A stretch of 64,000 nucleotides of DNA. Origin: Methylococcus sp. EFPC2. GTDB taxonomy: Bacteria > Pseudomonadota > Gammaproteobacteria > Methylococcales > Methylococcaceae. Positions within the stretch are counted from its first letter, which is position 1, and each line of letters begins with the position of its first letter. The DNA lies in the NCBI RefSeq assembly GCF_016925495.1, contig NZ_CP070491.1:2728001-2792000 (forward strand), read 5' to 3'. A program made the translations under genes and the position numbers. The notes beneath the pieces are model-generated. The model was not told the DNA's origin. It searched no databases and worked only from the letters and a program-made list of their open reading frames with translations. Shown one piece after another: positions 18,956 through 27,520 of the stretch.

Positions 18956-20818
18956 TCAGGCCACCGCCTCGGCCTCCCCTACTTCTTCCAAGAGTTCTCC
19001 CAGGAACCCACCGCTCTGATGCGCCCATAAGCGGGCATAGAGACCCCCACGGGCCAGTAACTGGGCATGGGCGCCCTCTTCGACGATGCGCCCCTTGTCC
19101 ATCACGACGAGGCGGTCCATGGCGGCGATGGTGGACAGGCGATGAGCGATGGCAACCACGGTCTTGCCTTCCATCAAACGGTACAGGCTTTCCTGTATCG
19201 CCGCTTCCACCTCGGAATCCAGCGCGCTGGTGGCTTCGTCCAGCAGCAAGATGGGCGCGTCCTTGAGCATTACACGGGCGATGGCGATGCGCTGGCGCTG
19301 CCCGCCGGACAGCTTCACGCCACGCTCGCCCACATGGGCGTCGTAGCCGATGCGGCCCTTGGGATCGGTCAATCCCAAGATGAAATCATGGGCCTCCGCG
19401 CGCCGGGCGGCGGCGATCATTTCCATCTCGCCGGCACCGGGGCGGCCGTAGAGGAGATTGTCGCGCACCGAACGGTGCAGGAGAGACGTGTCCTGCGTCA
19501 CCATGCCCACCTGGGCGCGCAGGCTTTCCTGGGTGACCTGGGAAATATCCTGGCCGTCGATGAGGATGCGGCCGGCATCCAGATCGTAGAAGCGCAGCAG
19601 CAGGTTCACCAGAGTCGATTTGCCGGCGCCGGAACGGCCCACCAGGCCGATCTTTTCGCCCGGGTGGACGCTGAGGTTGAAGCGTTCGAAAAGTTTCGGG
19701 CCATCCTTGCCGTATCCGAAGCCCACCGACTCGAAGCGAATCTCGCCCTGTTTCACCTGCAAGGCCAGGGAGTCGGGCCGGTCGGTGACGGCGCGGATCC
19801 GGGAGAGCGTGTTCATGCCGTCCTGTACCGTGCCAATGTGCTCGAACAGGCCGGAAACCTCCCACATTACCCAATGGGAGATCCCGTTGAGGCGCATGGC
19901 CATGGCGGTGGCGGCAGCCACCGCGCCCACGCCCACCCGGCCTTCGCTCCACAACCACAGGCAGGAACCCGCGGTGCCCGACACCAGCAGCATGTTCAGG
20001 GTATGGATCACGATCTGGAAGCGGGTCACCAAGCGACCCTGCCGGTACACGGTACGCAGGAACTCCTCCATCGCGCGGCGCGCATAGGCCGCCTCGCGCC
20101 CGGCGTGCGAGAACAGCTTGACGGTGGCGATGTTGGCGTAGGCGTCGGTGATGCGTCCGGTCATCAGGGAGCGCGCATCGGCCTGGCTCTGCGCCACCGA
20201 CCCCAAGCGCGGCACGAAGAATCGCAAGGTGCCGGCGTACAGCACCAGCCAGATCAGGAAGGGAAACAGCAGCACCGTGTCGAAACTGGCGGCCACCAGC
20301 ACCATGGTCACAAAATAGATGACCACGAAGACCAGGATGTCGGTGAGCACCAGCACGGTGTCGCGCGCCGCCAGCGCGGTTTGCATGACCTTGGTGGCGA
20401 CCCGGCCGGCGAATTCGTCCTGGTAGAAGCTCATGCTCTGGCCCAGCATCCGCCGGTGAAAGTTCCAGCGCAGCCGCATGGGGAAATTGCCCAGCAAGAC
20501 CTGGTGCTTGATCATGGTCTGGCCCGCGATCACCAGCGGGCTGGCCAGGAGTATGCCGGCCAAGAGCAGCAGTTTATCGCGCTCGTCGATCCACAGCCGC
20601 GCCGGCTCCACCCGCTCCAGCCAGTCGACGACACGCCCCAGCATGCCGAACAGAATGGCTTCGAACACGCCGATGACGGCGGTGAGCAGAGTCATGGCGG
20701 CGATCCAGCGCCTGAGACCTTGCGTGCAGACCCAAAGAAAAGGGAACAATCCGCTCGGCAGGGGCGGAGAAGACTCGGCGGGGAAAGGATTTACCCGTTT
20801 TTCAAACCAGTTCAGCAT
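18956..20818 (-). CDS. ABC exporter, fused permease/ATPase (MsbA-type architecture)
   Basis: A 620-residue half-transporter: an N-terminal membrane domain of about six helices (residues about 40-320) then an ATPase domain. The ATPase has Walker A GRSGAGKST, signature LSGGQRQRIAIAR, Walker B ILLLDEATSALD and the switch region AHRLSTI. A homodimer should export a lipid, peptide or drug; the substrate cannot be read from the sequence. The ATG at 20818 gives the natural N-terminus MLNWFEKRVNPFP; an upstream GTG/ATG would add 27 residues without homology. It appears monocistronic. Confidence 0.9.
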   Translation of the reverse strand: MLNWFEKRVNPFPAESSPPLPSGLFPFLWVCTQGLRRWIAAMTLLTAVIGVFEAILFGMLGRVVDWLERVEPARLWIDERDKLLLLAGILLASPLVIAGQTMIKHQVLLGNFPMRLRWNFHRRMLGQSMSFYQDEFAGRVATKVMQTALAARDTVLVLTDILVFVVIYFVTMVLVAASFDTVLLFPFLIWLVLYAGTLRFFVPRLGSVAQSQADARSLMTGRITDAYANIATVKLFSHAGREAAYARRAMEEFLRTVYRQGRLVTRFQIVIHTLNMLLVSGTAGSCLWLWSEGRVGVGAVAAATAMAMRLNGISHWVMWEVSGLFEHIGTVQDGMNTLSRIRAVTDRPDSLALQVKQGEIRFESVGFGYGKDGPKLFERFNLSVHPGEKIGLVGRSGAGKSTLVNLLLRFYDLDAGRILIDGQDISQVTQESLRAQVGMVTQDTSLLHRSVRDNLLYGRPGAGEMEMIAAARRAEAHDFILGLTDPKGRIGYDAHVGERGVKLSGGQRQRIAIARVMLKDAPILLLDEATSALDSEVEAAIQESLYRLMEGKTVVAIAHRLSTIAAMDRLVVMDKGRIVEEGAHAQLLARGGLYARLWAHQSGGFLGELLEEVGEAEAVA

Positions 20819-21005
20819 GGAGATTCCGTTTCGGATCCGTTCAGAAGAGAAGCCCGCCTCACAAAATACCGGGCTTGGGCGCTTGCGGATACCGAGCACG
20901 CGTGAACCCGCGCCGAAAATTCACCGGTTCCGTGTCTGCCAGGCATGAGCCTCGGCTGGATCGGACGCGTCCGTTTAGGCGGCGGCGAACTCCGGGCGTC
21001 TTGCG

Positions 21006-22991
21006 TTAAGCCTTCTCCGCCACCCGCTGCTCGGCGTTGTACAAGTGGTAGCTATTTCTGCCGGCTTGTTTGGCTGCATACATGGCTTCGTCGGCATGGC
21101 GCAGCAAACCCGCGGCATCGGTAGGGTCCTGCGGATAGACGGTCACGCCGATACTGGCGGAAACCTGCAACGTCAGTTCACGTACCACCACCTTACCGGC
21201 TGCGGCGTGCAACAGGCGATTAACGACGGGCTGCCAATCATGCGGCGATTCCAGTTCGGTCAATACCGCGACGAACTCGTCGCCACCGATGCGCGCCAAC
21301 GTGTCCCCTTCGCGCAGGGCGGCTTTCATGCGCTGAGCCAGCGCTATCAACAGCTCGTCGCCGACATCATGGCAATGCTGATCGTTCACCGCCTTGAACC
21401 CATCCAGATCGAGATAGACCACGGCGAGCAAACGAGCGTGCCGGTGGCACAGAACCACGGCTTGCCGCAGACGATCGGCCAGCAGCAAGCGATTGGGAAG
21501 CCGGGTCAACGCGTCATAATGAGCGGTGAGTTCCAGTTCCGCTTCGTGTTGCTTCAAGTACGTAATATCGGAAAACACTCCGACGTAACGGCTCACCTTA
21601 CCCGCCTCGTCGCACACCGCCGAGATCGAGATCAGATGGGGATGCGCCTCGCCATTCTTGTCGCGATTCCAGACTTCGCCGCGCCAAGCGCCCGTTTCCC
21701 TGAGCGATCGCCACATCGCTTCCGGAACCACGGCCCCATGACGGCCGGCCGATAGCAGTTTGGGCAGATGGCCCAAGACTTCTTCGCGGGTGTAACCGGT
21801 GATGTCGGTGAACGCCGGGTTCACATCGACGATGCGGCCCTTGGGATCGGTGATCAGGATGCCCTCCCGGGTATTGGCGAAGACGCTGGCGGCCAGGCGC
21901 AAGCGCCCTTCGGCGGAGACATCTTCGGTCACGTCGGTGACGAACCCGTGCCATAGGGTGCTGCCGTCGGCTTCGCGCTGAGGAGTGGCATGCCCCAACA
22001 GCCAACGGACATCGTCGTCGGCGAGCATTATCCGGAACCGCTGCTTCCAGACCGTCAAGGATAGAGCGGACTGCTGTATGGAGGCCATGACCGCGGCGTA
22101 ATCATCCGGGTGCAGCAAGGCATGCACCGGCTGTGCCGTACCTTTTACCGCCTCGGGCTCCAGGCGAAACATTGCGCGCATCGCGTCACTGGCGTAAGGC
22201 ATATGCGCACTGCCATCGGCACGCACGCGGTACTGATAGATGACGCCGGGCACCTGCGTGGCCAGGTTATGCAGCAAATCGTAACTGACCTGCAACTCGG
22301 CCGTACGCTCGGCAATTTGCCGCTCCACGGAGGCATAAGCCGCTTTGGCCCGGTATTCGGACACGCTGTGCGCGGCTAGCTGTTTCGCCAAACCGGTCAG
22401 CAGACTCAGTATGGCCGGCAGTTTCTCTTCACTGACGATGGGGACTTCCGCCAGCGCCTTGAAATAGTCAGCCTTGTCGAAACCGAATTCGGCCCTCTGC
22501 GCTTCGAAATAATCCGGATCGGGCGGGTTAAGCAGGAACTGCCCTATGAACAGGTTGGCGACATGACGTCCCTCGACCACGATAGGCGAGGCGCAGTCGG
22601 TGAGGCCATTGCGGCAGCGATAAATGGCATAGGTCTTACCCTCCTGCATCTGCCGCGACAGGCTGATGTCGCTTTCCCGGCAACGCGCCAGGGTTCCGCT
22701 GTGGGTACGGTGAAACGTCAGGCACAGACGCTGCCAATTGGACGAGGCCAGGACACGCCCCTGAAAGTCGACGATCGCCACCGGCAGGCCGATCACTTCG
22801 AGTAAGCTTTGGAAGATCGCGTTCATCTGGCCGAAGTCGATCAATTGCGCCAAATCAAGCTCTTCTTCCGCTAAATCAGACCGCGGCTCGCGATTCCATT
22901 CGGCATCGAGCGGATCCCGCATCTGCCGAACTACGGGCGAGCGCACGAACAATAGCGGCGCTTCATGCGGGCCGTCTTTCTTGTCAGCCAT
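21006..22991 (-). CDS. Diguanylate cyclase with PocR sensor and two PAS domains
   Basis: A 661-residue cytosolic signalling protein. Residues about 55-215 resemble a PocR sensory domain (LAQLIDFGQMNAIFQSLLEV, then a Cys-containing RCRNGLTDCASPIVVEG segment). A coiled-coil linker and two PAS domains follow (about 240-360 and 370-480), the second ending VGVFSDITYLKQHE. The C-terminal GGDEF domain is intact: LTRLPNR, then IGGDEF preceded by an inhibitory-site motif (REGD, RxxD five residues upstream), so product-inhibited c-di-GMP synthesis is expected. The start at 22991 has GAGGG 9 bases upstream. The signal is unknown; PocR domains generally bind small hydrocarbon-like molecules. Confidence 0.9.
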   Translation of the reverse strand: MADKKDGPHEAPLLFVRSPVVRQMRDPLDAEWNREPRSDLAEEELDLAQLIDFGQMNAIFQSLLEVIGLPVAIVDFQGRVLASSNWQRLCLTFHRTHSGTLARCRESDISLSRQMQEGKTYAIYRCRNGLTDCASPIVVEGRHVANLFIGQFLLNPPDPDYFEAQRAEFGFDKADYFKALAEVPIVSEEKLPAILSLLTGLAKQLAAHSVSEYRAKAAYASVERQIAERTAELQVSYDLLHNLATQVPGVIYQYRVRADGSAHMPYASDAMRAMFRLEPEAVKGTAQPVHALLHPDDYAAVMASIQQSALSLTVWKQRFRIMLADDDVRWLLGHATPQREADGSTLWHGFVTDVTEDVSAEGRLRLAASVFANTREGILITDPKGRIVDVNPAFTDITGYTREEVLGHLPKLLSAGRHGAVVPEAMWRSLRETGAWRGEVWNRDKNGEAHPHLISISAVCDEAGKVSRYVGVFSDITYLKQHEAELELTAHYDALTRLPNRLLLADRLRQAVVLCHRHARLLAVVYLDLDGFKAVNDQHCHDVGDELLIALAQRMKAALREGDTLARIGGDEFVAVLTELESPHDWQPVVNRLLHAAAGKVVVRELTLQVSASIGVTVYPQDPTDAAGLLRHADEAMYAAKQAGRNSYHLYNAEQRVAEKA

Positions 22992-23309
22992 GCTTTTTCC
23001 CTCGTGGTCCCTTACTGCCTGCCCAGCGTGACGCATTCATCCGCGGATGTAAACTGCTCGCGCTACTTCCACGAGGTGCCGACAGGTCATCGCGCCGTGG
23101 ACGACCGAGGCCAAGCGTTTTTTCGGAGTTCTTCGGATGCTTGGCCTGAATAGCCATCGGACGATACGCATACCGTCATCCGATCCGCCGGCAGGATAGG
23201 ACGGCAGAGATGGCATGATCGGAAGGCGCCTCCCCTGATGTATTCTCGCCGCTGCCGCAAAAGCAGGGCGTGGCGGAAGCCAGCCGGTCGGCGCGCGCGC
23301 CTGCGCGGT
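22992..23309. other. Intergenic region upstream of the diguanylate cyclase gene, with a long hairpin
   Basis: No gene supported. AGGCCAAGC (23108-23116) and GCTTGGCCT (23139-23147) are perfect 9-base arms around a 22-base loop that itself contains repeated TCCGAA-type segments on the minus strand. This would lie in the 5' untranslated region of the PocR-GGDEF gene, about 117 bases before its start, or end the lpxD transcript read from upstream. Confidence 0.5.
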
Positions 23310-24386
23310 CTAGTCCTTGGCAGGGGCCGACGCCGCCAGTCCAGCCACGGCTTTTTCCAGCTTTTTCAAGCGCGACCAGATTTCAGTGAGCCTGGGCATG
23401 ACCGCCATGTTTTTCAGATATTGCTGCAGCGGTTGAACCGGACCGCCGGCATACATGCCGGGCTCCTTGATGCTGTTGTTGACGCCGGCCCGGTGCAGCA
23501 GCACCGAATCGCTGGCGACGCTGACATGGTCCAGCACCCCGGTCTGGCCGGAGGCGATGACGCGCTTGCCGAAGCGGCTGGAACCGGAGATGCCGGTGTG
23601 GGCGCAAAGTATGCAGTCCTCGTCGATCTCGACGTTGTGGCCGATGTGGCACAACGCGTCGATGACGGTGCCGGCGCGGATGACCGTCGCGCCGTAGGTG
23701 CCGCGGTCTATGGTGGTATTCGCGCCGATCACCACGCGGTCTTCGATGACGACCTTGCCGGTATGCGGGATGCGGTAGTTATGCCGTTTTTCGTCCTGGG
23801 CGAAGCCGAAGCCCTCGGAGCCGATGACGCAGCCGGCCTTGAGCATGGCCTGCGCGCCGACCTCGCAGCCGTAACTGATCACCACGCCGGGATGCAGGAC
23901 CGTTTGCGCGCCGATGCGGGCGTCGTGTTCGACGACGACATTGGCGAGCAGCACCGCCCCTTCCCCGAGGCTCACGTTCGCGCCGATCACGACCCCGGGA
24001 CCGATCACGGCATCGGTCGGCACCTGGACACTCTCGTGGATAACGGCAGAGGGATGGACGCGCGGCCATTCGTCCGTACGGTAATCACGATCGTCATAAG
24101 CCTGCTTGACCAGCGCCGTCGCCAGCCGCACGTTGGCGGCCACCAATATGGCCAGATCATCCCCTTCCGTCAGTTCGTTGGCGATCGCTTCGCTCGTGAT
24201 GACGGCGGACGGTTGGTGTTCGCGCACGAGGGGCAGATATTTCGCGTTGTCCACGAACACCAGGTCACCGGGACCACAGTCCTCGACCGGTGCGAAACGG
24301 CCAATAGCATGGTCCGGCCCGTCATGGCGGGTGATGAGTCCTTGTTGGCTGAAGCGGCTGAAAATCTCGGAGGGTTTCAAATTCAT
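23310..24386 (-). CDS. lpxD: UDP-3-O-(3-hydroxyacyl)glucosamine N-acyltransferase
   Basis: Adds the second acyl chain in lipid A synthesis. The 358-residue protein begins MNLKPSEIF and shows an N-terminal uridine-binding domain then a left-handed beta-helix of hexapeptide repeats (GPGVVIGANVSLGEGAVLLA onward). The catalytic-type segment HNVEIDEDC and the YRIPHTGKVVI loop are present, and NNSIKEPGMYAGGPVQP is the conserved C-terminal motif. It sits alone rather than in the usual bamA-skp-lpxD-fabZ-lpxA cluster, so it may be a second copy; that cannot be judged from this window. Confidence 0.92.
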   Translation of the reverse strand: MNLKPSEIFSRFSQQGLITRHDGPDHAIGRFAPVEDCGPGDLVFVDNAKYLPLVREHQPSAVITSEAIANELTEGDDLAILVAANVRLATALVKQAYDDRDYRTDEWPRVHPSAVIHESVQVPTDAVIGPGVVIGANVSLGEGAVLLANVVVEHDARIGAQTVLHPGVVISYGCEVGAQAMLKAGCVIGSEGFGFAQDEKRHNYRIPHTGKVVIEDRVVIGANTTIDRGTYGATVIRAGTVIDALCHIGHNVEIDEDCILCAHTGISGSSRFGKRVIASGQTGVLDHVSVASDSVLLHRAGVNNSIKEPGMYAGGPVQPLQQYLKNMAVMPRLTEIWSRLKKLEKAVAGLAASAPAKD

Positions 24387-24450
24387 GCTGTTAGGAACGG
24401 AAGTTTGTCGATCAAGGCAGGATAACCGCTCGATTCCCATGAGGGAAGCG

Positions 24451-24478
24451 CGTGCGTCGGCCTGTATAATGACGCACG
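24451..24478. promoter_or_regulatory. Inverted repeat around a TATAAT box between lpxD and the HMA gene
   Basis: CGTGCGTC (24451-24458) and GACGCACG (24471-24478) are perfect 8-base arms, with 12 bases between that contain TATAAT at 24465-24470. It is about 104 bases before the HMA-domain gene and 65 bases upstream of lpxD on the other strand. The placement over a consensus -10 hexamer suggests an operator. I see no good -35 hexamer at 16-18 bases. Confidence 0.4.
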
Positions 24479-24581
24479 GGCTTACGAACGCTCGATTCCG
24501 GCGGTCGTGAAAGAGCTCGGTCGTTGCCGGTTCGAAGCTTCCACAAGGTAACTCAACGGAGACTTAGAGGAGATTTTGGGC

Positions 24582-24785
24582 ATGAAGACTGTGTTGAACG
24601 TAAAAGGCATGAAATGCGGCGGCTGCGAGAACACGGTCCGCACCACCGTCCAGGCTTATCCCGGTGTGCAGTCGGTGAGCCCCGACCACAAGGCCAATAC
24701 GGTGGAAATCGAGTTCGACGAGGGCCAGGTGAGTCTGGAAACGATCAAGAAGGCGATCGCCGACCAGGGCTTCCAATTGACCTGA
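24582..24785 (+). CDS. Heavy-metal-associated domain protein (CopZ-like metallochaperone)
   Basis: A 67-residue protein consisting of a single HMA domain. The metal site is GMKCGGC with Cys12 and Cys15, and the fold ends in the usual IKKAIADQGFQLT. Such proteins bind Cu(I) or another soft metal and pass it to P-type ATPases or enzymes. The ATG at 24582 has AGAGGAG 9 bases upstream. No ATPase is nearby. A perfect inverted repeat over a -10-like box lies upstream and may be its operator. Confidence 0.88.
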   Translation: MKTVLNVKGMKCGGCENTVRTTVQAYPGVQSVSPDHKANTVEIEFDEGQVSLETIKKAIADQGFQLT

Positions 24786-24900
24786 TTCCGTCAGGGTTCG
24801 GCGCGGCCGGCCATTGATTTTTGTCCGCGGATTCCGTGCAATGGCGCGCGCCCGTCCCCGACCCACAGCCGAAAACAGATAAGAACAATAAGGTGTCTCG

Positions 24901-25884
24901 ATGAAAACTCCGCTGCAGATCGCCGTGACGGGCGCGGCCGGGCAGATCAGTTATGCGCTGCTGTTCCGGCTGGCCGCCGGCGAATTGGCGGGCATCGACC
25001 AGCCAGTCGTGTTGCGCTTGCTGGAGGTGCCGGAAGCCGTGGCGGCCTTGCAGGGCGTGGTGATGGAACTGGCGGATTGTGCTTCGCCCGTGTTGGCCGG
25101 CGTCGTGGTCACCGACGATCCGCAGATAGCCTTCCAGGACGCCGACCTGGCCTTCCTCATCGGCGCCAAACCCCGCACGGCGGGCATGGAACGGCGCGAC
25201 CTGCTGCAAATCAACGCCGAAGCCTTCGCCCTGCAGGGAAGAGCCCTGAACACGGCCGCCAAGCGCGACGTGAAGGTGTTGGTGGTCGGCAATCCGGCCA
25301 ACACCAACGCCCTGATCACGCTGAGCAACGCACCCGAGATCTCGCCGCGCAACTTTTCGTCGATGGCCCGGCTGGACCACAACCGCGCGCTCAGCCTGCT
25401 GGCGACGCACACCGGACACCCGGTGAGCGAAGTCAGCCGGGTGGCCATTTGGGGAAATCACTCGCCCACGCAGTACCCCGATCTGCATCATGCCCTCGTG
25501 GCGGGCCGCCCTGCCTTGGAGAAAGTGGAACTGGCCTGGTACCGGGACGTCTTCATCCCCACCGTCCAGCAGCGCGGTTCGACCATCATCGAAACCCGCG
25601 GCCGCTCCAGCGCCGGCTCAGCCGCCCACGCCGCCCTGCACCATATGCGCAGTTGGCTGGCCGGAACGCCCGAGAACGACTGGGTCAGCATGGGGGTATA
25701 CAGTGACGGCAGCTACGGAATCCGGGAAGGCCTGGTTTACTCCTTCCCGGTCGTCACGGCGGATGGCGATTATCGTATCGTCCAAGATCTCCCGCTCGAC
25801 GATTTCGACCTCGAACGCATGAGGGCGAACGAGGCCGAGCTATTGGCCGAGCGGGATATGGTGCGGCATCTCCTGCGCTCCTGA
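24901..25884 (+). CDS. mdh: NAD-dependent malate dehydrogenase
   Basis: Interconverts malate and oxaloacetate in the TCA cycle. The 327-residue protein has the Rossmann motif GAAGQI near residue 11, the cofactor-region segment [12 protein letters not shown], the substrate-binding [13 protein letters not shown], and the catalytic-His segment [12 protein letters not shown] preceded by MARLDHNRA. The LDHNRA/NHSPTQ wording is typical of the cytosolic-type MDH subgroup. It follows the HMA gene by 115 bases and ends convergent with the beta-propeller gene. Confidence 0.96.
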   Translation: MKTPLQIAVTGAAGQISYALLFRLAAGELAGIDQPVVLRLLEVPEAVAALQGVVMELADCASPVLAGVVVTDDPQIAFQDADLAFLIGAKPRTAGMERRDLLQINAEAFALQGRALNTAAKRDVKVLVVGNPANTNALITLSNAPEISPRNFSSMARLDHNRALSLLATHTGHPVSEVSRVAIWGNHSPTQYPDLHHALVAGRPALEKVELAWYRDVFIPTVQQRGSTIIETRGRSSAGSAAHAALHHMRSWLAGTPENDWVSMGVYSDGSYGIREGLVYSFPVVTADGDYRIVQDLPLDDFDLERMRANEAELLAERDMVRHLLRS

Positions 25885-25897
25885 GCGTGCCGGAATC

Positions 25898-25916
25898 AGC
25901 CGGGGCAATACCGGCT
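25898..25916. terminator. Hairpin between convergent mdh and beta-propeller genes
   Basis: AGCCGG (25898-25903) and CCGGCT (25911-25916) form a 6-bp stem with a 7-base loop between two convergent stop codons. There is no T-run on either strand, so it is a weak, possibly bidirectional, terminator. Confidence 0.35.
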
Positions 25917-25933
25917 CTGACGCGTACTTAGCA

Positions 25934-26920
25934 TCATCGAGGAGCGGGGCGCGGCATGAATTGCCCGAAAGCCCGGGCGCCGGCTCCGGTCTTCAAAGTG
26001 GAAACCACTTTCAAGGCCTCGGCGTCGATGACCGAGACGGTGTCCGCGAACCAGTTGGCCACGTAAACGTGCCGCCCGTCCGGATGGGTGGCGATGCCTT
26101 CCGGATATTCGCCCACCTTAATCCGGCCGGTCACCGCCAAGTTATCCGTATCGATCACCGTCACATCGTTGTCGTACTGGTCGGTCACGAACACGTGCTT
26201 GCCTGCCGCCGCCAGGGCATAAGGCCTATCGCCCACGGCCAGAGTCTTGATCGGCTGCATCGTGCCGGTGTCGACGACGGTGACATCGTTGCTCTCGACA
26301 TTGGCGGAATACAAACGCTGGCCGTCATCCGATAGATAAATTCCGAAAGGATGCCGGCCGACCTGCACGGTGCGCGCCACGGCACGGGTTTTCGCGTCGA
26401 TCTCGGTAACCGTGTTGTCGTCCCGATTGGCGACATAGACCCTGGCCCCGTCCGCCGAAACCACCACGCCGGCGGGGACATGACCCACCGCTATCTTGGT
26501 TGTAGCGGTCCGCCCATCCAGATCGAGCACGAGCAGGCTGGCCTCGTACCAATCCGCCACGTAGGCGGTCCGGCCGGCCGGGTCGATGGCGATGCCCAAA
26601 GGCCCCTCGCCGAGCGGCAGGTTGGCCGTCACGGCGAGCCCCTTACCGTCGATGACCGTCACCGTCTTCTTGCCGGGATTGGCGACAACCACGCGACCGC
26701 CGTCCCGACTCACGGCCACTCCCGCCGGCTCGGAACCCTTCGGCAACTCGAGGGTCTTGACCACGGAACCCGAAGCGGTATCGATGACGGAAACGCTGTC
26801 GCCCTTCTGGTTGGTGATCCAGGCGTAGGGCTCGGCCTGCGGGGCGCCCGAAACGAAAAAGGCGGCGATCAACGCCGCCGCCTTCGCCTCAAAGCCCGAA
26901 GCTTTGATGGAGATTCGCAT
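25934..26920 (-). CDS. Secreted YVTN-type beta-propeller protein
   Basis: A 328-residue protein with a signal peptide (about 1-29, ending PQAE) and about seven repeats of roughly 42 residues, each carrying a YVAN/YVTN-like strand and a VTVID strand (for example VVVANPGKKTVTVID, VYVANRDDNTVTEID, VYVANWFADTVSVID). It should be a periplasmic propeller used for binding; such proteins occur next to quinoprotein and C1 genes in many proteobacteria, but no such gene is adjacent. It begins 9 bases after the SRPBCC stop, so the two form an operon. Confidence 0.88.
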   Translation of the reverse strand: MRISIKASGFEAKAAALIAAFFVSGAPQAEPYAWITNQKGDSVSVIDTASGSVVKTLELPKGSEPAGVAVSRDGGRVVVANPGKKTVTVIDGKGLAVTANLPLGEGPLGIAIDPAGRTAYVADWYEASLLVLDLDGRTATTKIAVGHVPAGVVVSADGARVYVANRDDNTVTEIDAKTRAVARTVQVGRHPFGIYLSDDGQRLYSANVESNDVTVVDTGTMQPIKTLAVGDRPYALAAAGKHVFVTDQYDNDVTVIDTDNLAVTGRIKVGEYPEGIATHPDGRHVYVANWFADTVSVIDAEALKVVSTLKTGAGARAFGQFMPRPAPR

Positions 26921-26928
26921 AAGGCGGA

Positions 26929-27459
26929 TTACTTCTTTTCCGCCAGCGCCTTCACATTGGCCAGAGTCTCCTTGTACAAGGAGGTGATAGCCTTGTTGGC
27001 GGCTTCTTCGTTCTGGTCCGGCGGCGGGTTGTTGTTCAGGAAGCAACGGTAGTAAGCGCCGTTCCACTCGACCTTGGAGCCGCTGCCGCTGGCTTCCACG
27101 CTGATATTCGAGGAATAGTTGTTGACCGGCAGCACCGCGCAATCGGGTTCGTCGCTGATGCGGTAGGAATATTTCTTGGCGGCGGCATCATAGGACTTCA
27201 ATTCTTCCTTGATGACCCCGCCCTTCTTCAGGGTCAGCTCACGGGTGGCGCCCTTTTCGTTGCCACCCTGCGCCGTGGTGCTGGCGACGGCCGGTATCCA
27301 GGCGGCATTGCCGAAATCCTTGATGATGTTCCACACCACATCCGGCGAGGCATTGATTTCGATGGTTTCGGTCACTTTCTGGCGCGTCGGGCCATGGGCA
27401 TCGGCGGTGGCGGTCCAGGCCAGCGCGACGGCGGCCGCGAGCGTAGCGATTTTTTTCAT
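26929..27459 (-). CDS. Periplasmic SRPBCC (START-like) domain protein
   Basis: A 176-residue protein with a signal peptide (MKKIATLAAAVALAWTATADA) and one SRPBCC fold: TETIEINASPDVVWNIIKDF is the classic first helix-strand of this hydrophobic-ligand-binding fold. Two cysteines (in EPDCAVLP and YYRCFLNN) could form a disulfide in the periplasm. The ATG at 27459 has GGAGGAG 5-8 bases upstream; the longer open frame upstream overlaps sbcB and is not used. It is followed by the beta-propeller gene in the same transcript. Ligand unknown. Confidence 0.85.
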   Translation of the reverse strand: MKKIATLAAAVALAWTATADAHGPTRQKVTETIEINASPDVVWNIIKDFGNAAWIPAVASTTAQGGNEKGATRELTLKKGGVIKEELKSYDAAAKKYSYRISDEPDCAVLPVNNYSSNISVEASGSGSKVEWNGAYYRCFLNNNPPPDQNEEAANKAITSLYKETLANVKALAEKK

Positions 27460-27520
27460 TAACTCCTCCAAGTGGTCTGCGTTGAAACGCCGCCTAGTAT
27501 AAGGACAAAATCTGAGCGGG

